DNA of 64,000 nt. Source: Cupriavidus necator (GTDB taxonomy: Bacteria > Pseudomonadota > Gammaproteobacteria > Burkholderiales > Burkholderiaceae). Positions 1-7,771 of this stretch are shown here, in pieces. The notes beneath the pieces were generated by a model. It had not been told where the DNA came from, made no database searches, and saw nothing but the letters and a program-made list of their open reading frames with translations. The stretch is taken from assembly GCA_022041995.1 (NCBI GenBank), contig CP074390.1, forward strand, positions 434,001 through 498,000, written 5' to 3'. A program made the position numbers and the translations under genes. The first letter of the stretch is position 1; every line of letters begins with the position of its first letter.

Positions 1-770
1 CCGAAGAAAAAACTGAGGCCGCCACAGAAGGCGTCGACATCGAGGCCCCGGGCGCGCAGCGCATCGACATAGGTCCGCGCGTTAGCCAGCGTCAGCGCGA
101 GTTCCAGCGGCGGGTCTGCCCCGGCTTCCTGGAAGTGGTAGCCCGATACCGACATGCCGTGGAACTTCGGGGCGTGCGTGGACAGCCATTCGACCACGTC
201 CGTGGCGATCCGCAACGACGGCTCAGGGGCATGGATCCACGTATTGCGGACCATGAACTCCTTCAGGATGTCGTTCTGGATGGTGCCGCGCAGCCGGTCG
301 TACGGCACGCCGGCTTCCTCCGCCGCGACCAGGAAGGCCGCCAGGACGGGCAGCACCGCCCCGCTCATCGTCATCGACACCGAAACCTGCTCTAGTGGTA
401 TGCCGTCGAACAAGCGACGCATATCGTCAGCCGAGTCGATGGCCACGCCAGCCATGCCGACGTCGGCCGCCACCTCGGGCTCGTCAGAATCATAGCCGCG
501 ATGAGTTGGCAGGTCGAACGCAACGGACAGGCCCTGTGCCCCTTGCATCAGGGATTGCCGATACGCCAGGTTCGACGTTGCGGCGTCGCCATACCCTGCA
601 TACTGCCGTATCGTCCACGGGCGTTGCCGGTACATGCCCGGGTAAGGCCCGCGCACAAAGGGTGCCTCGCCAGGCATGCCGCCGAGATGACTCAGACCGG
701 CAAGGTCGTCCGGGCCATACACGGGTTTCAGGCCCGCCCCGACGCGCTGCTCGTCCCATTCCGGATTCAT
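1..770 (-). CDS. Methylmalonyl-CoA mutase large-subunit-type protein (3' end outside window)
   Basis: Adenosylcobalamin-dependent carbon-skeleton mutase of the methylmalonyl-CoA mutase family, which interconverts methylmalonyl-CoA and succinyl-CoA in the cytoplasm. About 256 N-terminal residues are visible. They carry family landmarks in order: RPWTIRQYAGYG, FDLPTHRGYDSD, VSMTMSGAVLP, GTIQNDILKEFMVRNT and SVSGYHFQEAGA, the last with the active-site Tyr-His pair. Start ATG is at 770 and overlaps the stop of the LnmK-like gene by 4 bases (ATGA), so the two are translationally coupled. The C-terminal half, including any B12-binding domain, lies beyond base 1. A mutase beside an LnmK-type protein suggests handling of methylmalonyl/propionyl units. 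A related acyl-CoA mutase with another substrate cannot be excluded. Confidence 0.9.
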   Translation of the reverse strand, partial: MNPEWDEQRVGAGLKPVYGPDDLAGLSHLGGMPGEAPFVRGPYPGMYRQRPWTIRQYAGYGDAATSNLAYRQSLMQGAQGLSVAFDLPTHRGYDSDEPEVAADVGMAGVAIDSADDMRRLFDGIPLEQVSVSMTMSGAVLPVLAAFLVAAEEAGVPYDRLRGTIQNDILKEFMVRNTWIHAPEPSLRIATDVVEWLSTHAPKFHGMSVSGYHFQEAGADPPLELALTLANARTYVDALRARGLDVDAFCGGLSFFF

Positions 771-1606
771 CGTTGCCTCGCGCGCTTGCGGGTCACGACA
801 TCCGCGATCTTCTCGCCGTCGGCAGCGCGCCGGATTTCACACCAGTGCGCCAGCCCCGTCTCGTCTTCGCGCAGGGCCGAGAAGGACAGTTCCAGGACCT
901 CGCCAACATTGATGTTACCGTGGAAAAACAGGTCACGCTCAAACACGGTCGGGGGATCCGCATGGCCGCGCCATTGCCATTCGGCCCGATCAACCATCGC
1001 CTGGAAGCTGGCGAAATACAGGAGGTCGGCACCATTGAAGTCGTTGTATGGGCACGGCAGGTAGCTGACAGCGTGACACGCGCGATCCTGCTCTTGCCGC
1101 AGGCCGAGGTGGATGCCCCACTCACCGCCACGGAAGTGCCTGGCAGCCTGCGACAGGCTCGTGGCCTCCCCCGATGGCCCGACATCGGTCCAGTTCGCGG
1201 CCACCGTCGGCATCGCGCGCACGACGGAGCGATTGTCCCGCTCGCGCGCCCGTCGGATAAAGGTGGAGAGCATCGTCACGGTGGCGCGACGTGCTCCATC
1301 CGGTGATGCCACCACATGCCTGCTGAGGCGCTTTACGCCGCCTGCAGGCACCATGTGAGAGTCCAGCGTGAATTCGCCATGCTCCCGGATCCTGTCTAAC
1401 GCCGCATCGCGTACGCGCACGGCGGTGAAGGCCGCATAGACAGGATTGCCCTCGCGGTCACGGAAGTCCGGCACGGCCAGGCCGGCACCCGCAGCCAGCT
1501 GGCGCCAGTGCAGGTCACCGCAGGTCTTCAGCAGCCAGCTTTCCGACAGGCCGGTGTAGGCCAGTTGCGGCATGCCGGCGATATGGTGCGAGCGAACGGC
1601 TTTCAT
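767..1606 (-). CDS. LnmK-like acyltransferase/decarboxylase (Pnap_2097-type biosynthetic protein)
   Basis: 279-residue protein that resembles the LnmK/Pnap_2097 group of double hot-dog proteins. Characterised LnmK acts on methylmalonyl-CoA, decarboxylating it and loading the acyl group onto a carrier protein. The assignment rests on overall recognition, including the stretch HLGLRQEQDRACHAVSYLPC and the segment FHGNINVGEVLELSFSAL. I chose the ATG at 1606, directly after the upstream stop (1608-1610). A TTG at 1645 would give 13 more residues but overlaps the flavoprotein gene. The downstream overlapping mutase gene fits a methylmalonyl-CoA substrate. No acyl carrier protein or polyketide synthase is visible here, so the acceptor is unknown. 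Confidence 0.7.
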   Translation of the reverse strand: MKAVRSHHIAGMPQLAYTGLSESWLLKTCGDLHWRQLAAGAGLAVPDFRDREGNPVYAAFTAVRVRDAALDRIREHGEFTLDSHMVPAGGVKRLSRHVVASPDGARRATVTMLSTFIRRARERDNRSVVRAMPTVAANWTDVGPSGEATSLSQAARHFRGGEWGIHLGLRQEQDRACHAVSYLPCPYNDFNGADLLYFASFQAMVDRAEWQWRGHADPPTVFERDLFFHGNINVGEVLELSFSALREDETGLAHWCEIRRAADGEKIADVVTRKRARQR

Positions 1607-1607
1607 C

Positions 1608-2891
1608 TCATGCGGCCAGTGCGGTGTCGCACCCGTACGCTGCAATCAGGCTGGCCAGGTACTCCGCGTCGCGCGCGACGCCCGAGAAGCGTCCTGACCC
1701 CCACGTGTGCAGCCACGGCAGGCCCAGGAAGTACAGGCCGGCTTGAGCGGTCACGCCGCGCTCGTGGCCCGGATAGCCGCGGCCGTTGAAGACCGGGACC
1801 TCCAGCCAGTTGAAGTCGGGCCGAAACCCGATGCACCAGATGATGGTGCTGACGCCGGTTGCCTGTGGATCGAGTGCGGTGCGTTCCGCCTCCGGCACCC
1901 ATACCGGCTCATAGACACTGCCCGGCGGCGCCTCGATGCCCCGTTCGGCGATGAACTTGTCGATACTCGCGTTGATGCGGTTGTAAGTCGCGTCGGCATC
2001 GTCAAGGCTCTGGCGCAGGTCCGGCGCAAAATGCAACTGCCCGTCGCGGTAGTCTTCCAGCACGCCGTACAGCTCCATGCCTTCGGTGGCAAACCTGCGC
2101 AGGTCGATATCGCGCCCGCCATCGCGGCCGGTCACATAGTGGTTGGTGTTGTCGCGCACGCCCTCGCGCAGAGGATGCTCGGTGACGGGCAAGTCGTAGT
2201 ACTTCATGTCGGCAAGCCAGTCGACCACATCGCGGCCGCGATAAAAGCGCGCGCAGCGCGGCGCTTCCCCAACCGCGAGAACCACCTTGCGCCCGGCCAG
2301 ATGCAGGTCTTCGGCGATCTGCGCACCCGACTGTCCGGATCCCACCACCAGCACAGCGCCTTCCGGCAGGTCCTGCGGGCACCGGTAATCCGCGGATTGG
2401 ATCTGGCGGATCGAAGCCGGCAGTCGCTCGGCCATGCGCGGCACGATCGGCGTGTGGTAGCCACCGGAAGCAACGACCACCTGGTCGGCGCTGAATGCGC
2501 CCCGGCTCGTCGCGACCAGATAACCGCCCTGCGGCCTCGGCTTGACGCTCAGTACGGCGGTATATTCGAGCACCGGCGCTGCCACGGCCGCGATAAAGCC
2601 ATCCAGGTAGGCAATGATCTCGTCCTTCTTCATGAATCCGTGCGGATCGTCGCCGCGGTACGGATACCCTGGCAGCGCGCATTGCCAGTTCGGCGTGACC
2701 AGGCAGAATGCGTCCCAGCGCTGTGTGCGCCAGGTATGGGTAAGCGTATGCTTCTCCAGGATCAGGTGTTCGATCCCGGCCTGCTTCAGGTAGTAGCTGA
2801 CGGACAGGCCGGCCTGGCCGCCGCCCACCACGATCACCGGGACGTGACGGGGCTCGGCGTTGACGGGCGTATCGATGCTGTTGCTAGTCAT
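1608..2891 (-). CDS. MSMEG_0569-family FAD-dependent oxidoreductase (Nit1C cluster)
   Basis: 427-residue flavoprotein with two Rossmann motifs: VVGGGQAGLSVSYYLK near the N-terminus for FAD, and VVGSGQSGAQIAEDL near residue 195 for NAD(P)H. The layout is that of flavin-containing monooxygenase-like enzymes and matches the MSMEG_0569 family conserved in nitrilase (Nit1C) clusters. The start at 2891 is preferred because an AAGGAAA ribosome-binding site lies just upstream; an in-frame start at 2927 exists. It is gene seven of the cluster, 57 bases after the MSMEG_0570-type gene. The precise substrate is unknown; Nit1C clusters have been linked experimentally to cyanide assimilation and to nitrogen starvation. 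Confidence 0.88.
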   Translation of the reverse strand: MTSNSIDTPVNAEPRHVPVIVVGGGQAGLSVSYYLKQAGIEHLILEKHTLTHTWRTQRWDAFCLVTPNWQCALPGYPYRGDDPHGFMKKDEIIAYLDGFIAAVAAPVLEYTAVLSVKPRPQGGYLVATSRGAFSADQVVVASGGYHTPIVPRMAERLPASIRQIQSADYRCPQDLPEGAVLVVGSGQSGAQIAEDLHLAGRKVVLAVGEAPRCARFYRGRDVVDWLADMKYYDLPVTEHPLREGVRDNTNHYVTGRDGGRDIDLRRFATEGMELYGVLEDYRDGQLHFAPDLRQSLDDADATYNRINASIDKFIAERGIEAPPGSVYEPVWVPEAERTALDPQATGVSTIIWCIGFRPDFNWLEVPVFNGRGYPGHERGVTAQAGLYFLGLPWLHTWGSGRFSGVARDAEYLASLIAAYGCDTALAA

Positions 2892-2948
2892 GGCATGGTT
2901 TCCTTGATGCGAATGTCGTTCGGTCACGGCGTCGGCCGTGATTACTTG

Positions 2949-3236
2949 CTAGCGGCCGAAGCCGATCACATGCACGGTAGCGCCAGGCCACTCGTGGAAT
3001 CTTGCTGCGTCTTCCTCGATCACCTGCAGCTGATCCATGGCAGATGAGCAGGCATAGCCGTACTTCATACGTACGCGCTCAGAAGCCTGGCCCAACGCAA
3101 GGCGAGCGAGGTGGACGAACTCCGCTAACGAATAGGTGCGGCCGGCGTCGAGATGCTCGGTCACGACCGATGACGGCGAATAGCAGAGCGCTTCGCTCTG
3201 GTCTGGCCAGCGAATGCGAAAAGGCGTGACGGGCAT
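2949..3236 (-). CDS. MSMEG_0570-family nitrogen starvation response protein
   Basis: 95-residue protein of the small MSMEG_0570 family found in Nit1C clusters. It begins with MPVTPFRIRWPDQS and carries SPSSVVTEHLDAG, as expected for this family. It starts 3 bases after the stop of the AIR-synthase-like gene, so the two are coupled. No catalytic motif is recognisable, and it may be an accessory or structural partner of the neighbouring enzymes. The biochemical role is not established. Confidence 0.85.
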   Translation of the reverse strand: MPVTPFRIRWPDQSEALCYSPSSVVTEHLDAGRTYSLAEFVHLARLALGQASERVRMKYGYACSSAMDQLQVIEEDAARFHEWPGATVHVIGFGR

Positions 3237-3239
3237 GGC

Positions 3240-4253
3240 TTAATCTCCTTGCATGGCAAGTGAACCTGCGCAAGCATCGGCCCGCGCTGGCAGGATGAAG
3301 GTTGCGTCGCCGAAGTCCCATAGCAACGCCGACTCCCCACGGTGGGCAATCGACACGCGCGAGGTATTGTCGAACCTGCCGATGGACGCGCACGTGATGT
3401 CCCGCGCCTGGAAGCGTGCGATGACTTCCTGCACATCGCGCTCATCCACGGCGAGCAGGAACCCATAGCTGGGGAAGGCGCTCAGCCAACGGAGCAGAGG
3501 CACATCCGGCGGCGTCGGCACGGCGTCGAGGTCGATGCGCCCACCGATGCGGGAGCACTCCATCAGCATCAACGCCGTGCCCGCAACCCCGGCCATGCTG
3601 ATGTCCTTGGCGGCCGCGCACAAACCGGCTTCGGCGAGCGCGGGAAGGATCTCCAGGTCGGCGCGCAGGCGTTCGCCTGGCGCACTGGTGGACGCATTCC
3701 AGTAGGGATAGGGCTCTTCAAAGGCGCCACGCAGGTCCACGGCCATCAACAGGTGCTGGCCTGGGCGCGCCGCGAAGCTTGACAGCAGCCGGCGTGCGCG
3801 GCCAAGGATGGCCACTGCCAGCTGCTCGCCATCACTTCTGGCATTGCTGTGGCCGCCGACGACCGGCACGCCATAGGCGGCCGATGCGGCAGCCATGCCT
3901 CGGATCACTTCCGCGGCACCGTCTATGCCGTCGCTCCAGATGGCATCGACCACCGCCAGCGGCCGGCCGCCCATCGCATAGATATCGCTGACATTCACCA
4001 TTACCGCGCTGTACCCGGCAAACCACGGCATGGCGCGCAGGAACTCGCCGACCATGCCTTCGATCGCGAACAGCAGATGTCCGGCACCGTCCGCAAGCGC
4101 GGCACAGTCATCGCCCAGCACGATGCCGCGGTCTTCGGCACTTTGCCCGGCCGGCAGCGCATGCTTCAATACCGACAGCATGCCCGCAATATCGGTCTTG
4201 TGGCCGAAGCCGCGGCCAGCCCTCAGCGCCGTTGCCAGTTCCGCCGCGTTCAT
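3240..4253 (-). CDS. Sll0787-family AIR synthase-like protein
   Basis: 337-residue protein of the PurM/AIR-synthase superfamily, which uses ATP to activate an amide, formyl or similar oxygen. The N-terminal half has the expected metal/ATP region (VLGDDCAALADG, then VMVNVSDIYAMGGRPLA) followed by GVPVVGGHSNARSDG. The C-terminal half carries AAKDISMAGVAGTALML. This is the Sll0787-type member of Nit1C clusters, not the purine biosynthesis enzyme. It overlaps the upstream GNAT gene by 4 bases. The product is unknown; presence beside a nitrilase, radical SAM enzyme and acetyltransferase implies a multistep conversion. Confidence 0.87.
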   Translation of the reverse strand: MNAAELATALRAGRGFGHKTDIAGMLSVLKHALPAGQSAEDRGIVLGDDCAALADGAGHLLFAIEGMVGEFLRAMPWFAGYSAVMVNVSDIYAMGGRPLAVVDAIWSDGIDGAAEVIRGMAAASAAYGVPVVGGHSNARSDGEQLAVAILGRARRLLSSFAARPGQHLLMAVDLRGAFEEPYPYWNASTSAPGERLRADLEILPALAEAGLCAAAKDISMAGVAGTALMLMECSRIGGRIDLDAVPTPPDVPLLRWLSAFPSYGFLLAVDERDVQEVIARFQARDITCASIGRFDNTSRVSIAHRGESALLWDFGDATFILPARADACAGSLAMQGD

Positions 4254-4813
4254 GGCGCACTCCTCTCCTCAATTACCAGTCCGGCCAAAGGCGTGTGGCA
4301 AGGCGGATAGTGGTTCAGGTCAGCCACCATCAGGTGATGGGGCCGGCCCAGCAGCACTTCCTCCTGCAACGTGGTCCAGTGCAGGCGCCGAAACAGCGGC
4401 ACGTTCTGGCTCTGCACATGCGCCAGGAAGCGCCGGCAGCCGATCGCGTGGGCACTGCTGACTGCCAGGCGGATCAGGGTCGCGCCGATGCGCCCCTGCC
4501 GGCGGTACGGTGCGGCGACCGCCAGCCGCGAGCCGTACCAGACGCCCGATTCGCTTTCGTGGATACGTACGGTGCCGACCACCTCGCCTTGCCCAGGCAA
4601 CTGGTCCGGATCGGTCTTGAGCGCGACCAGCAACTGCGCCACATCGTCGATGACATCACGGTCGTCATCGGCAAAAAGCTGCTGCTCTTCGCAGAACACC
4701 GCGCGGCGCAACGCGTGAGCCTGTTCCGTCTCCTGGCGCGTATCGGCCCAGCGGATCCGGTACACAGGGATCTCCGGGATCGCCGGAACTTCGACACAAA
4801 GATCGCGGCTCAT
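4250..4813 (-). CDS. MSMEG_0567/Sll0786-family N-acetyltransferase (GNAT)
   Basis: 187-residue GNAT-fold protein. The acetyl-CoA binding segment is YRRQGRIGATLIRLAV near residues 100-116, preceded by VVGTVRIHESESGVWYGSRL. The tail QSQNVPLFRRLHW is typical of the fold. It belongs to the family that accompanies Nit1C nitrilases and overlaps both neighbours by 4 bases (radical SAM upstream, AIR-synthase-like downstream), so all three are probably made in fixed ratio. Acyl donor and acceptor are unknown. Confidence 0.88.
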   Translation of the reverse strand: MSRDLCVEVPAIPEIPVYRIRWADTRQETEQAHALRRAVFCEEQQLFADDDRDVIDDVAQLLVALKTDPDQLPGQGEVVGTVRIHESESGVWYGSRLAVAAPYRRQGRIGATLIRLAVSSAHAIGCRRFLAHVQSQNVPLFRRLHWTTLQEEVLLGRPHHLMVADLNHYPPCHTPLAGLVIEERSAP

Positions 4814-5931
4814 GACGGCACCCCTTCATACGCGGACAGCGACGAGCACGCCCCGCACTTGCCGCAGCCGGCCTTGATGTCGGCCGACCGCATGCCTGCC
4901 GCCGATACCATCTGGCCCAGCGGCGCCAGGATGTCGCGCATGAACGCCGGCGTAGGCGCGGGGTGGTCTTCCAGCGGGGTACCGGAGATCGGCACGAACG
5001 GCACCACGAAGGGATAGACGCCCATGTCCACGAGCCGGCGCGACATGGCGAGAATGGCGTCGGCCGTGTCGCCCAGCCCGGCGAGGATATAGGTGCTGAC
5101 CTGTCCGCGTCCGAACACGCCCACGGCAGCCTCGAACGCGTCCATGTAGCGCGACAGCGGCACCGATGCCTTGCCGGGCATGATGCGTTCGCGCACGGCA
5201 GGTGTGACCACTTCGAGATGCATGCCGAGGCTGTCGATACCCGCGGCGCGCATTCGCGCGAACCAGCGGTCGTCATCGGGCGGCTCGCACTGGGCCTGGA
5301 TCGGAAGGTCGACCGCGGCGCGGATCGCGAACGCACTGTCGCAGAGGATGCCGGCCCCGCGGTCAGGTGTCGGCGGCGTGCCGGTAGTGAGCACCATGTG
5401 TTTGACGCCGTCGAGCAGCACCGCGGCGCGCGCGACTTCGGCAAGCTGCTCCGGCGTCTTCCTGGCAATGGTGCGGCCAGCCGCCAGTGACTGCCCGATC
5501 GCGCAGAACTTGCAGGTCTTGCGCCGGCTCTCGTAGCGGATGCAGGTCTGCAAGACCGTCGTGGCCAGCACGTCGGCGCCATGCAGCGTCGCGATCTGCG
5601 CATAGGGAATGCCGTCCAGCGTCTGCAAGCCATAGAAGCGCGGCGCTTTCGGGAAGCTGATGTCGGCGATCGGAATGGCGCCCCGCTTCAGCGCGCTGCG
5701 GCCGCTGCCATCTGGCGCCGAGGCGACGAACGGCGAGTGCCAGGCCGTGCTGGTATGCACCGGCACCATGATGGTCACGCCATCGATGGTCACCGCCTTG
5801 TGGTCGGACGGCCCGGCGCCGCCGCGCCGGCTTGCAGCGCCGGCCTGCGGGTCCTCAAGTCGCAGTCCGACCGACTGCAGTTCAGTCATCAACTGCCGGC
5901 TCGAGGCCGACATCGTCTCGCTGGGATGCAT
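4810..5931 (-). CDS. MSMEG_0568-family radical SAM protein
   Basis: Up to 373 residues. The cluster-binding region reads CIRYESRRKTCKFC, a CX9CX2C spacing unlike the classical CX3CX2C, which is a recognised property of this family. A second cysteine-rich motif, GCGKCGACSS, lies at the C-terminus and could hold another iron-sulfur cluster. It presumably uses S-adenosylmethionine to start a radical reaction on the nitrilase-pathway substrate. The start is uncertain: ATG 5931 overlaps the nitrilase stop by 50 bases, while ATGs at 5913 and 5889 give shorter versions. It overlaps the GNAT gene by 4 bases. Confidence 0.88.
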   Translation of the reverse strand: MHPSETMSASSRQLMTELQSVGLRLEDPQAGAASRRGGAGPSDHKAVTIDGVTIMVPVHTSTAWHSPFVASAPDGSGRSALKRGAIPIADISFPKAPRFYGLQTLDGIPYAQIATLHGADVLATTVLQTCIRYESRRKTCKFCAIGQSLAAGRTIARKTPEQLAEVARAAVLLDGVKHMVLTTGTPPTPDRGAGILCDSAFAIRAAVDLPIQAQCEPPDDDRWFARMRAAGIDSLGMHLEVVTPAVRERIMPGKASVPLSRYMDAFEAAVGVFGRGQVSTYILAGLGDTADAILAMSRRLVDMGVYPFVVPFVPISGTPLEDHPAPTPAFMRDILAPLGQMVSAAGMRSADIKAGCGKCGACSSLSAYEGVPS

Positions 5932-6897
5932 GATCCGGGCTCCGATAGAGAGGAAGCGGAAACTCGCTCATCGCCGACACCGTGGCCGCCGGCCTGTCGT
6001 TGATGGCGAGGCTGAGCAATTCGGGGCGTGCGTAGTGACCGACCGAGTCCATCATGCGCTTGCGCTTGGTGATGAGCCCCATGTCCAGGTCGGCGACCAC
6101 CATCCCTTCACCTTCGCGCAGCGGCGGCGCGAGATGCTGGCCTTCCGGCGAGATGATCGCCGTGTTGCAACCGCCGCGCAGCGCCTTCTGCAGCGCTGGG
6201 TCGGTCGTCACGGATGCGATCTGGGCGTCGGTGAGCCAGCCCGTCGCGTTGACCACGAAGCAGCCGGCTTCCAGCGCGTGATGGCGGATCGTCGCCTCGA
6301 TCTGGTCGGCGAAGACCGGACCGACGAGCGAGCCGGGGAACTGGCTGCAGTGGATCTCTTCATGCTGGGTCATCAATGCGTAGCGCGCGAGCGGGTTGTA
6401 ATGCTCCCAGCACGCAAGCGCGCCGACGCGGCCGAGCGCGGTCTGCGCCACCTTGAGGCCCGCCGCATCGCCCTGCCCCCAGATCATGCGTTCGTGGAAG
6501 GTCGGGGTCAGCTTGCGCCGCTTGACGGCGAGGCGTCCCTCGGTATCGAAGATCAGTTGGGTGTTGTACAGGCTGCCGTGGTCGCGCTCGTTGACGCCGA
6601 GCACGACCACCATGCCGTGCAGCCTCGCCCGTTCTGCGACAGCGAGGGTCACCGGGCCGGGTATCGTCACGGCCTGCTCGTACAGGCGCAGATGATCGCT
6701 TCCGGATTGCACCGGCGGGCGGACGAATGAGAAGTACGGGTAGTACGGCACGAACGTCTCGGGAAAGACGATCAGCTGCACCCGTCGCGCGCGGCCTTGT
6801 CGATGGCCTCGACAACCTTGGCAAGCGTCCCTTCACCGGATTCGAGGTCCGGCGAGATCTGGACGGCGGCCGCGCGGACAATGCGTTTCTGTGACAT
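5882..6897 (-). pseudogene. Nit1C nitrilase with one-base frameshift
   Basis: Carbon-nitrogen hydrolase of the Nit6803-type nitrilase group. From ATG 6897 the first frame reads MSQKRIVRAAAVQISPD and stops at TGA 6774-6772 after about 41 codons. From 6781 the next frame continues VQLIVFPETFVPYYPYFSF to 5882. Adding one base in the GGG run at 6783-6781 joins them into 338 residues, a normal length. The catalytic triad is all downstream of the break: Glu in FPETF, Lys in RRKLTPTFHER and Cys in ALACWEHYNPLAR. A GTG at 6781 could start a product lacking the first beta-strand, probably inactive. The break could be a real mutation or a sequencing error, since four other genes here have the same defect. 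Confidence 0.85.
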
Positions 6898-6917
6898 GGC
6901 GATACCCCTGCGCTGGA

Positions 6918-7400
6918 TCAGACGGTCCAGGTGTCGATGATCAGTGCGTTCTCCTTGCGGTGGAGCAGCTTCAGGTCCAGCACGTCGAGCGGATTGATCG
7001 GGCGGATGCCCTCGACCAGCGACGCTTCGCCATGACCGTAGAGGGCCTGCAGCGCGAAGCGGCAGGCATAGACCTTGCCGCCCTCGTCCATGAACTTGCG
7101 CAGTTGCTTATTGACGTTCAGGTGGCCGGCGAACGCTTCGTCGCCAAGGCGCGGGAACCCGCGCTGCAGGCCAAGGGTGACACCGGGGCCGTACAGCAGG
7201 ATGCTGGTGTCGAACCCCTTGCGCTGCAACCGCGTGGCCTGCAGCAGGTTGACGAAGCCGATCGATCCCTCGAAGGCCACGGTATGGAAGGTCACCAGCG
7301 CCTTCTCTCCGGGTTCCGCCTTGACGTCCTCGAACACCTTTTCTTCGAAATCGACCAGGAAGTCGCCATCTTTGTGGGCAGGTTGGTTGACTGCGGGCAT
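6918..7400 (-). CDS. MSMEG_0572/Sll0783-family nitrogen starvation response protein
   Basis: 160-residue protein that opens the Nit1C operon. Start ATG 7400 has a GGAG ribosome-binding site six bases upstream; longer in-frame extensions to 7715 have no such support. It matches the Sll0783/MSMEG_0572 family, with the segments ALVTFHTVAFEGSIGFVNLL and VNKQLRKFMDEGGKVYACRF. The Synechocystis homologue is induced by nitrogen starvation and affects polyhydroxybutyrate accumulation. The fold appears DsrE-like, but this is a weak impression. It lies 20 bases before the nitrilase. Confidence 0.87.
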   Translation of the reverse strand: MPAVNQPAHKDGDFLVDFEEKVFEDVKAEPGEKALVTFHTVAFEGSIGFVNLLQATRLQRKGFDTSILLYGPGVTLGLQRGFPRLGDEAFAGHLNVNKQLRKFMDEGGKVYACRFALQALYGHGEASLVEGIRPINPLDVLDLKLLHRKENALIIDTWTV

Positions 7401-7515
7401 GCTTTGCTCCAGTGGGTTGCGGTTGGCGGTGCGGCGCCATCCGCCACACCTGTCCGGCGCTGTCGCCGACGGTCCTGGTTGTGCAACCGATATGCCACCG
7501 ACCGGGCTCAGCCCA

Positions 7516-7571
7516 CCGATCAATTGCCGATCAAGCAGTCGCCGTGCGATCGATCGCATCATTGATCGCAT
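7516..7571. promoter_or_regulatory. Two pairs of direct repeats upstream of the Nit1C operon (candidate MocR operator)
   Basis: The 371-base gap 7401-7771 separates the Nit1C operon from the divergent MocR-type gene. It holds CCGATCAA at 7516-7523 and 7527-7534, and GATCGCAT at 7552-7559 and 7564-7571. Starts are 11 and 12 bases apart, one helical turn, the arrangement typical for MocR regulators that bind direct repeats as dimers. Site function is inferred. No other gene was seen in the gap. Confidence 0.4.
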
Positions 7572-7771
7572 GGCGTGAATGACTTTATCGCAGCGCAAAC
7601 GACGGCTTGCCGCCCCGAGCGAGTGCACCAGAATCGTGTAGAAAGCCGCCGCAAAGCGCATTGAGATGGTGCGCCCCTGCCGTCGGCGCACCATCATGCA
7701 TCCGTTCCGATGCAATCAATCTGGCATGAGACATGCATTCAATGCCTCGGCACCGCACCGGCGCACACCGC

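Noticed and set aside
1707..3047. 446-codon plus-strand open frame
   Set aside because: It is antisense to the MSMEG_0569 flavoprotein and MSMEG_0570 genes, has no recognisable family and reflects GC-rich third positions.
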